Of a stretch of DNA of 64,000 nt, positions 23,491 to 31,304 are shown one piece after another. The position numbers and the translations under genes were made by a program. Position 1 is the stretch's first letter, and every line of letters begins with the position of its first letter. The stretch is from Limivivens faecihominis (GTDB taxonomy: Bacteria; Bacillota; Clostridia; Lachnospirales; Lachnospiraceae), in assembly GCF_020686945.1 (NCBI RefSeq), contig NZ_JAJEPR010000002.1:62001-126000 (forward strand). Reading direction: 5' to 3'. The notes beneath the pieces are model-generated. The model did no database searches, was not told the DNA's origin, and worked only from the letters and a program-made list of their open reading frames with translations.

Positions 23491-25173
23491 ATGGGAATGA
23501 AAAATGTTGAAAAGTACACCCGCCAGTATTTTATGCCCCCGGTAGACTGCATGGACTGGGCAAAAAAAGATCACATTGAGAAAGCGCCGATCTGGTGCAG
23601 CGTGGACCTGCGCGACGGAAACCAGGCCCTCATCGTGCCGATGTCTCTGGAACAGAAGCTGGAATTTTTCAAACTCCTGGTTCGTATCGGTTTCAAAGAG
23701 ATTGAGGTTGGTTTCCCGGCAGCTTCCGAGACAGAGTACCTGTTCTTAAGAACCCTGATTGAGAAAAATATGATCCCCGACGATGTGACCATCCAGGTAC
23801 TGACCCAGGCCAGAGAGCACATCATCCGGAAAACCTTTGAGGCTCTTCAGGGCGTGAAGAAAGCCGTTGTTCATGTATACAATTCCACTTCCGTGGCTCA
23901 GCGTGAGCAGGTATTCAAAAAATCTAAAGAAGAGATCCTGAAAATCGCTGTGGACGGCGCAGAGCTTCTGAAAAAACTGACCGAGGAGTCCGACGGAAAC
24001 TATTCCTTCGAGTACAGCCCGGAGAGCTTCACCGGTACAGAGATGGAGTACGCTCTGGAGGTCTGCAATGCCGTTCTGGACGTATGGCAGCCAACCCCGG
24101 ATCATAAAGTCATCATCAACCTGCCCAGCACCGTGGAGCACTCCATGCCTCACGTTTATGCCAGCCAGGTAGAGTATATGAGCAAAAACCTGAAATACAG
24201 AGACAACGTTATCGTTTCCCTGCATCCCCACAACGACCGCGGCTGCGGCATCAGCGATGCCGAGATGGGAATTCTTGCAGGCGCTGATCGTATCGAGGGA
24301 ACCCTTTTTGGAAACGGCGAGCGTACTGGTAACGTGGATATCGTGACATTGGCCATGAATATGTATTCCCAGGGCATTGATCCGGAGCTGGATTTCTCCG
24401 ATATGCCGAAGATTTCTGCAGAGTACGAGGAGTACACCGGCATGCACATCGATATGAGAAGCCCCTACAGCGGAGCTCTTGTATTTGCAGCCTTCTCCGG
24501 TTCCCATCAGGATGCCATTGCCAAGGGCATGAAGATCTGGGACGAGCATCAGCACACCGGAAAATGGACTGTTCCCTATCTTCCGCTGGATCCAAAGGAT
24601 ATCGGAAGAGAGTACGAGGCAGACGTTATCCGTATCAACAGTCAGTCCGGAAAGGGCGGCATCGGCTATATTCTGGAGCAGAATTTCGGCCTGAATCTGC
24701 CGGCCAAGATGCGCGAGGCTATGGGCTACGCCACCAAGGACGTTTCCGACCATATGCACAAAGAGCTCAAACCTTCCGAGATCTTCGAGATCTTCAAGAA
24801 GAAATTCGAGGGTGTTACCACTCCGTTCCAGGTGACAGAGGCACACTTCAAACAGCATAACGGCATCATCGCCGAGGTAACGGTCCTTCAGAACGGCGTG
24901 GAGAAGAAAGCCATCGCTTCCGGAAACGGTCGTCTGGATGCAGTCAGCAACGCATTGAAAAAGCAGTTCCGTCTGGACTATACCCTGCAGACCTACCAGG
25001 AGCACGCCCTTGAGAAGAGCTCCAGTTCCAAAGCCATCGCCTATGTCGGCATCAACGACAAGGACGGCAAAGATTTCTGGGGCGCAGGTGTAAATCAGGA
25101 TATCATCGTGGCTTCCATTGATGCTCTGGTGACTGCGATCAACAATATGCTGAATGAAGAAGCAGCAGAGTAA
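23491..25173 (+). CDS. leuA: 2-isopropylmalate synthase, type 2 (long form)
   Basis: A 560-residue enzyme condensing acetyl-CoA with 2-oxoisovalerate, the first committed step of leucine synthesis. The HMGL catalytic site shows WCSVDLRDGNQAL (metal Asp) and SLHPHNDRGCG (metal His pair). A LeuA-type allosteric domain occupies the C-terminus, where leucine feedback is expected. The length and the YMPP-like start PPVDCMDWAKKDHIEKAPIW match the LeuA2 group. TAAGGAG precedes the ATG. It is controlled by the leucine T-box just upstream; leuB, leuC and leuD are not adjacent. Confidence 0.95.
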   Translation: MGMKNVEKYTRQYFMPPVDCMDWAKKDHIEKAPIWCSVDLRDGNQALIVPMSLEQKLEFFKLLVRIGFKEIEVGFPAASETEYLFLRTLIEKNMIPDDVTIQVLTQAREHIIRKTFEALQGVKKAVVHVYNSTSVAQREQVFKKSKEEILKIAVDGAELLKKLTEESDGNYSFEYSPESFTGTEMEYALEVCNAVLDVWQPTPDHKVIINLPSTVEHSMPHVYASQVEYMSKNLKYRDNVIVSLHPHNDRGCGISDAEMGILAGADRIEGTLFGNGERTGNVDIVTLAMNMYSQGIDPELDFSDMPKISAEYEEYTGMHIDMRSPYSGALVFAAFSGSHQDAIAKGMKIWDEHQHTGKWTVPYLPLDPKDIGREYEADVIRINSQSGKGGIGYILEQNFGLNLPAKMREAMGYATKDVSDHMHKELKPSEIFEIFKKKFEGVTTPFQVTEAHFKQHNGIIAEVTVLQNGVEKKAIASGNGRLDAVSNALKKQFRLDYTLQTYQEHALEKSSSSKAIAYVGINDKDGKDFWGAGVNQDIIVASIDALVTAINNMLNEEAAE

Positions 25174-25205
25174 ACTCACCTATTATATATAGAAGAAACA
25201 CCTTC

Positions 25206-25231
25206 AACCGCCGGTTTTTGCCGGCGGTTTC
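25206..25231 (+). terminator. Terminator of leuA
   Basis: A 9-bp perfect stem (AACCGCCGG at 25206-25214 with CCGGCGGTT at 25221-25229), with a short interrupted T-rich tail. Confidence 0.75.
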
Positions 25232-25270
25232 TCTGTCTTTGGATTGCAAAAACGAACAGAATAGGGTAAA

Positions 25271-26599
25271 ATGGGCGGGTGTAAACGGACTAGGATTAAG
25301 TACAGCGAAAGGAATGACAGAATTTTGGATGTAATCAAAAAGTATGGTGACTTTATCAAAAATACGACCCCGGAGCGCCCGGAGAGGGCGCGGAAACTGA
25401 TTCGCCTGGGGCTGAAGGAGGAGGTGCTCCGCCATGGGCTTCTGCCGGATAAGGGGATGCCGAAGGCCTACACGAGGTTGAATCAGCTGGCCTTAAAGAG
25501 CGTGCTTTCTGCCCTGGAGCATCCGGAAAAGACCGTGTGGACCAATATTTTCGCTCCGGTGGAGCTTCTTCAGTGCTTTGGCTTGAGTTCTATTTCCATG
25601 GAGTGCCTCTCCTCGTTTTTCTCCGGTTTCACGGTGGAGGATTACTTTATCGACCAGGCTGAGAGCGTGGGAATCGCCGCTACGCTCTGCTCTTATCATA
25701 AAAATTTCATCGGCGGCGTGGATGCGGGGGTGGTGCCGAAGGCCCTGCTTTCCGTGACCACCTCCATGATCTGCGACGGAAACGTCAATACCTTCCGTTA
25801 TCTGGAGGAAAAGCATCAGGTTCCCTCTTTCGTGCTGGATATTCCAGACGAGTATTCCGAGGACGCGGAGAACTATGTGGTGGAGCAGTTGAAGGAGCTC
25901 ATCGGGGTGCTGGAGGAGCGCACCGGCAGAAAACTGGATCCGGAGGAGCTGAATCGAACTCTGGAGCGGGAAAATGAGTCTAAGCGGCTTTATCGCTCCT
26001 TCCTGAAAAAGCAGAGCCGGAAATACTATCCCAACACGATGACCCTTCATTTATATATGCTCTTTGCCACCCATCTGAACATCGGTTCAGAAGAGTGTCT
26101 GGAATTTTTCCAGAAGTTGGAGAAGGACATCGACAGTTATCCGGATTTCCACGGAAAAGGCGTCCTCTGGGTGCATCTGATGCCCTATTACCAGGAGACC
26201 CTCAAGGGCTATTTCAATTATCAGGAGAAGTATTATCTCAAAGCCTGCGAGATGAACCTCGATTATATGGAGGATCTGGACACGGCGCATCCTCTGAATG
26301 CTCTGGCGAGAAAAATGCTGAATAACCTGTACAACGGCCCGTATGAGCGGAAAATCAAGAGAGTTGCTGAACTGGTGGAGGAACTTCATGCCGATGCGGT
26401 CATTCATTTCTGTCACTGGGGCTGCAAGCAGTCTGCGGGAGGTGTTATGCTCCTGAAAGAAGAGATGCGAAAACGGGGCGTTCCCATGCTGATCCTGGAC
26501 GGAGACGCCATGGACCGCCGGAACAGCCATGACGGCCAGATCAAGACCCGGCTGGAAGCTTTTCTAGAATTACTGGATCAGGAGGAGGAAAAAGAATGA
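25271..26599 (+). CDS. 2-hydroxyacyl-CoA dehydratase-family subunit (HgdB/FldB-like)
   Basis: A 442-residue member of the dehydratase/benzoyl-CoA reductase superfamily, whose subunits hold a [4Fe-4S] cluster and eliminate water from 2-hydroxyacyl-CoA by ketyl radical chemistry. The three expected cluster cysteines appear in ATLCSYHKNF, SMICDGNVNTF and FCHWGCKQSAGG. The start is uncertain: ATG 25271 has a weak AGGG site, and an in-frame TTG at 25325 sits behind AAAGGA. It overlaps the next gene by 4 bp, which supplies the second subunit plus activase. No CoA-transferase is nearby, so the substrate is unknown; a double-cubane-type reductase role is an alternative. Confidence 0.82.
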   Translation: MGGCKRTRIKYSERNDRILDVIKKYGDFIKNTTPERPERARKLIRLGLKEEVLRHGLLPDKGMPKAYTRLNQLALKSVLSALEHPEKTVWTNIFAPVELLQCFGLSSISMECLSSFFSGFTVEDYFIDQAESVGIAATLCSYHKNFIGGVDAGVVPKALLSVTTSMICDGNVNTFRYLEEKHQVPSFVLDIPDEYSEDAENYVVEQLKELIGVLEERTGRKLDPEELNRTLERENESKRLYRSFLKKQSRKYYPNTMTLHLYMLFATHLNIGSEECLEFFQKLEKDIDSYPDFHGKGVLWVHLMPYYQETLKGYFNYQEKYYLKACEMNLDYMEDLDTAHPLNALARKMLNNLYNGPYERKIKRVAELVEELHADAVIHFCHWGCKQSAGGVMLLKEEMRKRGVPMLILDGDAMDRRNSHDGQIKTRLEAFLELLDQEEEKE

Positions 26600-28284
26600 T
26601 CGGATATGTCTGTAAATATGCCCCTCTGGAAATTTTCGAGGCTATGGGAACGGAGACCGGCAGAATCCAGCCCCAGGTGACAAATTTTAACCAGGCGGAT
26701 ACCCTGATGCATCCCAACGTCTGCTCCTTTGCAAAGGCCGTGCTGGAGGAGGTCATGGGAAATGACGTCTACGAAGGCCTGGTACTCACCACCTGCTGCG
26801 ACAGCATGCGGCGGCTCTATGACAATCTGAAGGAACAGTTTCCGAACAAATTTATCTATATCTGCGATGTGCCCCGGAAGGTCACGGGTCTTTCCGTGAA
26901 GGTCTATGAGAAATCTCTTCGCCGGATGATTGCGGCCTACGAGGAGTTCAGCGGCAAAACCTTTCAGGAGGATGCGCTTTTCAACCTGCTGGAGCGGAAA
27001 AAAGAGGCGGAGAAACTGAAAAAAACGCCGGAAAAGAAAAAGAAGAAAATCGGCCTGATGGGAGCCAGAGCCAGCGCGGGAGTCATCAACCTGCTGGAAA
27101 ATCATGAGGCGGAGGTGCTTTTTGACCTCACCTGCACCGGCATCCAGCGGAAATTGGGAGCAAAAAAGGAGCAGGTTCTTTTCTCCTATGCGGAGTCTCT
27201 TTTGAATCAGATTCCCTGCATGCGGATGCAAAAAGCCGTGAACCGGGAAAATTATCTGGAAGGTTTCAAAGACGAGCTGGATGGAATTATCTACCATACG
27301 GTAAAATTCTGCGATAATTTCGGATATGAGTATGCCTGGTTAAAAGAGCGGATTGGCGTGCCTCTGCTTCTGGTGGAGACCGACGCCACCAAGCAGTGCG
27401 AGGGTCAGATCCGGACCCGGGTGGAGGCTTTTCTGGAGTCTCTGGATACGGAGGGTAAAAAAGTGACAGGACGGAAAAAGAGTATGGAGGACGGACATAT
27501 GTATGTACTTGGTATTGACAGCGGTTCCACATCGACCAACGCGGTGATCATCAATGAGAAGGAGGAAATTCTGGCCTCCCATGTGATCCGCACAGGGGCA
27601 AAGAGCGGGGAGAGCGCGGAGCGGATTTTTCAGGAAGTTCTTGAAAAAGCTGGACTTGCGAAGGAAAATCTGGATCTTGTGGTCTCCACGGGGTACGGCC
27701 GCGTCAGCATTGATTTTGCGGATGAAAATATCACAGAGATCACCTGCCATGGCCGGGGAGCCCATTATTTTAATCCCTCGGTTCACACGATCCTGGATAT
27801 TGGCGGCCAGGACAGCAAAGCCATCCATTTGAGCGACAGCGGGGAGGTGACGGACTTTGTCATGAACGACAAATGCGCCGCCGGCACCGGTCGTTTCCTG
27901 GAGATGATGGCCCGGACCCTGGAGATCGGCATCGACGAGCTGGGGCCCATTTCTCTCCAGTGGAAAGAAGATATCACGATCAGCAGCATGTGCTCTGTCT
28001 TTGCGGAATCGGAGGTCATCTCCCTGATTGCCAGAAACAAAGAGAAGCCGGATATCGCCCACGGCATCCACAAGGCCATCGCCAACAAGGCTGTTTCCCT
28101 CATGAAACGCGTGGGTCTGGAGGAAGGGTATATGATGACCGGAGGCGTGGCAAAAAATCCGGGCGTGGTCAAGGCGGTGGAAGAAAAACTGGGCGCTTCC
28201 CTCTATATCTGTGAGGAGCCGGAGATCGTAGGAGCCCTCGGAGCCGCTCTCTTAGGCCTGGAAGATCTTCAGAAAAAAGACTGA
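26596..28284 (+). CDS. Fused 2-hydroxyacyl-CoA dehydratase subunit and ATP-dependent activase
   Basis: A 562-residue two-part protein. Residues 1-295 are a second dehydratase-family subunit with cluster cysteines in HPNVCSFAKAV, LTTCCDSMRRLYDN and KQCEGQIRTRVEAF. Residues 302-562 are a complete HgdC-type ASKHA activase: LGIDSGSTSTNA (phosphate loop), VSTGYGRVSIDFA, LDIGGQDSKAI, NDKCAAGTGRFLE (bridging-cluster Cys), SSMCSVFAESEV and MTGGVAKNPGVV. The activase normally is a separate 260-residue protein that fires electrons into the dehydratase using ATP. At the junction a GGAGG lies 8 nt before in-frame ATG 27499, so free activase may also be made. Confidence 0.87.
   Translation: MIGYVCKYAPLEIFEAMGTETGRIQPQVTNFNQADTLMHPNVCSFAKAVLEEVMGNDVYEGLVLTTCCDSMRRLYDNLKEQFPNKFIYICDVPRKVTGLSVKVYEKSLRRMIAAYEEFSGKTFQEDALFNLLERKKEAEKLKKTPEKKKKKIGLMGARASAGVINLLENHEAEVLFDLTCTGIQRKLGAKKEQVLFSYAESLLNQIPCMRMQKAVNRENYLEGFKDELDGIIYHTVKFCDNFGYEYAWLKERIGVPLLLVETDATKQCEGQIRTRVEAFLESLDTEGKKVTGRKKSMEDGHMYVLGIDSGSTSTNAVIINEKEEILASHVIRTGAKSGESAERIFQEVLEKAGLAKENLDLVVSTGYGRVSIDFADENITEITCHGRGAHYFNPSVHTILDIGGQDSKAIHLSDSGEVTDFVMNDKCAAGTGRFLEMMARTLEIGIDELGPISLQWKEDITISSMCSVFAESEVISLIARNKEKPDIAHGIHKAIANKAVSLMKRVGLEEGYMMTGGVAKNPGVVKAVEEKLGASLYICEEPEIVGALGAALLGLEDLQKKD
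27486..27501 (+). promoter_or_regulatory. Internal ribosome site and start inside the fused dehydratase-activase gene
   Basis: GGAGG (27486-27490), an 8-nt spacer and ATG (27499-27501) lie in frame exactly where the activase domain begins (residue 302, MYVLGIDSG). It would yield a 261-residue activase, the usual size of the free enzyme. Use in the cell is inferred. Confidence 0.55.
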
Positions 28285-28613
28285 ATCTGTCTTTGTGAGA
28301 CGCACAGAAACACTGCTTACGGGAGCAAAAATCCGCTCGAAAATCGAAAATTTGACATAATATTTCAAAAATGTTACAACATATATTTCTTGCGTAACAA
28401 ATGTCATAAACTGCCAGAAAACGCGGAAATAAAAGAAAAAGTCGATGAAAGTCGAAATTTTTCTTTGGGGAAATTGCTGTTTTTGAAAAATATGAATAGT
28501 CAGAACCAATGAAAAAAACGCTGTAAATTCAATAAAAATCATAAAAAGTGCATAAAATAAGGCAAAGGCTTAAAAATGCCTCTGAAATATGTTACAAAAA
28601 TGTGAAATACCGC
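28285..28613. other. AT-rich intergenic region without a recognised gene
   Basis: About 330 bp of low-GC sequence between the activase stop and the SleB-type gene promoter. Only short features are seen: a weak stem just after the stop (AAAGAC/GTCTTT near 28272-28294) and a nested inverted repeat near 28350-28412 (TGACAT with ATGTCA enclosing GTTAC with GTAAC). Reading frames in it lack ribosome sites and look accidental. Confidence 0.5.
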
Positions 28614-28642
28614 TTGACACGCACAGTTTTTTTCTCTATAAT
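28614..28642 (+). promoter_or_regulatory. Promoter of the SleB-type hydrolase gene
   Basis: Consensus TTGACA (28614-28619), 17-bp spacer, perfect TATAAT (28637-28642). Confidence 0.8.
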
Positions 28643-28710
28643 CTGGAATATCAAAAAAAGGAGTCCCGTACGGAACCCCTTATATTGAAAAAAATATGGA
28701 GGAAGAGGCT

Positions 28711-29559
28711 ATGATGAGTTGGATTTGTGCGCTGCTTCAGGAATTGGCTTGCTTGTTTACGCGCACACTCGTCCGCGCTGTCAGGATGACGAAACGCCGC
28801 TACCGGGAATGTGCGGTGATCGTTTCTTTCGGCGTGGTGCTGGCCGTGATGGTATTTTGTGCCGGCAATTTCTCCGGGGGAGGTAAGAACAGGGTTTATG
28901 CAGTACAGAGTTCGGTTCAGGAAGAGGAAGCGGGAGCGGATTCTTCTGAGGAAGTGAAGGCCGGACTCATGGGGATCGTTGACAGTGTGGGCTGTATGGA
29001 GACATACGCCCGGGAAATTTCCTCTGTCAGCGTCCAGAACGGTTATGAGAACACGCTTGTAGGCACGTCGCGCGTGGAAAAAGGCGCGCTGAACCGCCAG
29101 AAGATGGCCGAGGAGCTGAAGAAGGTCAGCGGAGTTGGCTATTACGGACTCATGGAGATCCGGAACAACCAGATGCCAAAGCAGGACTATGACGCCCTCC
29201 TTCGGATTGTGGAAGCGGAAGCCACAGGCGGCGATTTAAAGAGCAAGGTTCTCATTGCCAATGTCGTTCTGAACCGGGTAAACGATGAACGTTTCCCGGA
29301 CAGTATCTATGATGTGGTGTTCCAGTACGCTGGCGGATCGGCACAGTTTTCCCCTGTGGAGGACGGGCGGATCTACAGCGTGGAGATCACGGAAGATACG
29401 ATTCAGGCCGTGGACCAGGCCCTGGAAGGGGAGGATTATTCCCAGGGCGCCCTCTTTTTCATGGCCCGCCAGAGTTCAGACAGCAGCAGCGTCGAATGGT
29501 TCGACAGCGAGCTGAAACCTCTGTTTTCTTACGGCGGTCATGAGTATTTTACATTTTAA
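28711..29559 (+). CDS. SleB-type cell wall hydrolase with N-terminal membrane anchor
   Basis: About 282 residues. A basic N-terminus is followed by one membrane helix (CAVIVSFGVVLAVMVFCAG, near residues 33-52), an acidic linker, and a C-terminal Hydrolase_2 (SleB) domain starting at DYDALLRIVEAEATGGDL with its catalytic Glu, then KVLIANVVLNRVNDERFPDS. Such enzymes are lytic transglycosylases acting on spore cortex or vegetative peptidoglycan. ATG 28711 follows GGAGGAAGAGG; the in-frame ATG at 28696 lies on that ribosome site itself. The strong vegetative-type promoter argues for expression in growing cells. Confidence 0.85.
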   Translation: MMSWICALLQELACLFTRTLVRAVRMTKRRYRECAVIVSFGVVLAVMVFCAGNFSGGGKNRVYAVQSSVQEEEAGADSSEEVKAGLMGIVDSVGCMETYAREISSVSVQNGYENTLVGTSRVEKGALNRQKMAEELKKVSGVGYYGLMEIRNNQMPKQDYDALLRIVEAEATGGDLKSKVLIANVVLNRVNDERFPDSIYDVVFQYAGGSAQFSPVEDGRIYSVEITEDTIQAVDQALEGEDYSQGALFFMARQSSDSSSVEWFDSELKPLFSYGGHEYFTF

Positions 29560-29584
29560 GATAAGGGAATGACGTACCGAGAGA

Positions 29585-29615
29585 CCGGGCAGGAGAAAAT
29601 CCTGTCCGGTTTTTC
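29585..29615 (+). terminator. Terminator of the SleB-type gene
   Basis: CCGGGCAGGA pairs fully, with one G-U pair, with TCCTGTCCGG around a GAAAA loop, followed by five T residues. Confidence 0.85.
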
Positions 29616-29652
29616 TGTGGCGTACAAAAATACGTCCGGGAAAGATTTTTGG

Positions 29653-29681
29653 TTGTACAACCGGAGAAAGTGTGCTATAGT
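29653..29681 (+). promoter_or_regulatory. Promoter of thrC
   Basis: TTGTAC (29653-29658), 17-bp spacer, TATAGT (29676-29681), leaving a leader of about 50 nt with AGGAAGAGGAGA before the ATG. Confidence 0.6.
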
Positions 29682-29739
29682 AAGTTCCAGCGATAAAGTA
29701 ACGCGCAAAAAAGTGCGATCAGGAAGAGGAGAGAATGAG

Positions 29740-31230
29740 ATGGAGCTTTTCTACAGCAGTACAAGAGACAAGGCAGAGAAAGTGACGGCGTCCCAGGCAA
29801 TCTTACAGGGTCTGGCACAGGATGGAGGTTTATATGTTCCTTCTTATATCCCGGCGCTTTCGGTGGATATGGATGTTTTAAAGGATATGAGCTATCAGGA
29901 GACCGCTTATGAAGTCATGAGTCGTTTCCTGACAGATTTTTCGGAAAAGGAACTGAAGGATTGTATCGCGGCGGCCTACGATGAGAAATTCGATACGAAG
30001 GCCATCGCTCCTCTGAAAAAAGCCGGGGAGGCCTATTACCTGGAGCTGTTCCATGGAGCGACCATCGCCTTTAAGGATATGGCTCTTTCCATTCTTCCCC
30101 ACCTGATGACCACGGCGGCGAAGAAAAATCAGGCCAAAGGCGAGATCGTAATCCTCACGGCCACCTCCGGAGACACCGGAAAAGCAGCTCTTGCAGGCTT
30201 TGCGGATGTGCCAGGAACCCGGATCATTGTTTTCTATCCGAAGAACGGCGTGAGTCCCGTACAGGAAAAACAGATGGTAACGCAGAAGGGAGCCAACACC
30301 TATGTGGTGGGTATTCACGGAAACTTCGACGATGCCCAGACCGGCGTGAAGAAACTTTTTGGTGATAAAGCTCTCAATGAGGAACTGAAGGAAGCGGGCT
30401 TCCGTTTCTCCTCCGCGAACTCCATCAACATCGGTCGGCTGGTGCCCCAGATCGTCTATTATGTTTACGCCTACGCAAAGCTCTACGGAGCCGGAACCCT
30501 GAAAAAGGGCGAGGCCATGAACGTGGTGGTTCCCACAGGAAACTTTGGAAATATCTTGGCTGCCTATTATGCGAAAGAGATGGGCGTGCCCATCGGAAAG
30601 CTCATCTGTGCTTCCAATGAGAACAAGGTGCTCTACGACTTCTTCCGTACAGGCTCCTATGACCGGAACCGGGAGTTTGTTCTCACCACCTCTCCTTCCA
30701 TGGATATCCTGATTTCCAGCAATCTGGAGCGGCTGATTTACAAGATCGCCGGAGCGGATGATGCGAAGGATGCCGCTTTTATGAAGGAGCTCTCAGAGAA
30801 GGGCGTCTATACGATCTCCCCGGAGATGAAGGAAAAGCTTACTGATTTCTATGGCAATTATGCTTCTGAGGAGGAGACGGCCGCTGAGATCGCCCGGCTT
30901 TATAAAGAGGCGGATTACGTCATTGATACCCATACGGCAGTGGCTTCCGCCGTTTACCGGAAATACCGGCAGGAGACCGGGGATGAGGCTGTGACTGTCA
31001 TCGCTTCTACGGCGAGCCCCTACAAATTTGCCAGAAGCGTCATGGACGCCATCGATAAGAAATATGATGTTCTGGATGATTTCGGTCTTGTGGACGAACT
31101 CTCCAGAATTTCCGGAACTGCCGTTCCGAAAGCGGTGGAGGAACTTCGTACCGCACCGGTTCTTCATGACACCGTTGTGGAAAAAGACGAGATGAAGTCC
31201 ATCGTGAAAAAGATTTTGAATGTAAAATAA
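29740..31230 (+). CDS. thrC: Threonine synthase
   Basis: A 496-residue PLP enzyme converting O-phosphohomoserine to threonine. It starts MELFYSSTRDKAEKVTASQA, the usual beginning of the long bacterial form. The PLP lysine is in FHGATIAFKDMALSI and the phosphate-binding loop in ILTATSGDTGKAAL, with GNFGNILAAYYAKEMGVPI further on. An upstream in-frame ATG at 29569 precedes the promoter and is rejected. The length matches the yeast/E. coli-type subfamily rather than the 350-residue type. A bidirectional terminator follows. Confidence 0.95.
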   Translation: MELFYSSTRDKAEKVTASQAILQGLAQDGGLYVPSYIPALSVDMDVLKDMSYQETAYEVMSRFLTDFSEKELKDCIAAAYDEKFDTKAIAPLKKAGEAYYLELFHGATIAFKDMALSILPHLMTTAAKKNQAKGEIVILTATSGDTGKAALAGFADVPGTRIIVFYPKNGVSPVQEKQMVTQKGANTYVVGIHGNFDDAQTGVKKLFGDKALNEELKEAGFRFSSANSINIGRLVPQIVYYVYAYAKLYGAGTLKKGEAMNVVVPTGNFGNILAAYYAKEMGVPIGKLICASNENKVLYDFFRTGSYDRNREFVLTTSPSMDILISSNLERLIYKIAGADDAKDAAFMKELSEKGVYTISPEMKEKLTDFYGNYASEEETAAEIARLYKEADYVIDTHTAVASAVYRKYRQETGDEAVTVIASTASPYKFARSVMDAIDKKYDVLDDFGLVDELSRISGTAVPKAVEELRTAPVLHDTVVEKDEMKSIVKKILNVK

Positions 31231-31240
31231 GTTTCATCAC

Positions 31241-31298
31241 AAAAAGAAACAGCATTCCTTACGCTTTTGTAACTGCGGAGAGAATGCTGTTTCTTTTT
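31241..31298. terminator. Bidirectional terminator between thrC and the citrate synthase gene
   Basis: A 17-bp perfect inverted repeat (AAAAAGAAACAGCATTC at 31241-31257 with its complement at 31282-31298) gives A/T runs on both sides for the two convergent genes. Confidence 0.88.
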
Positions 31299-31304
31299 GC
31301 TTTT

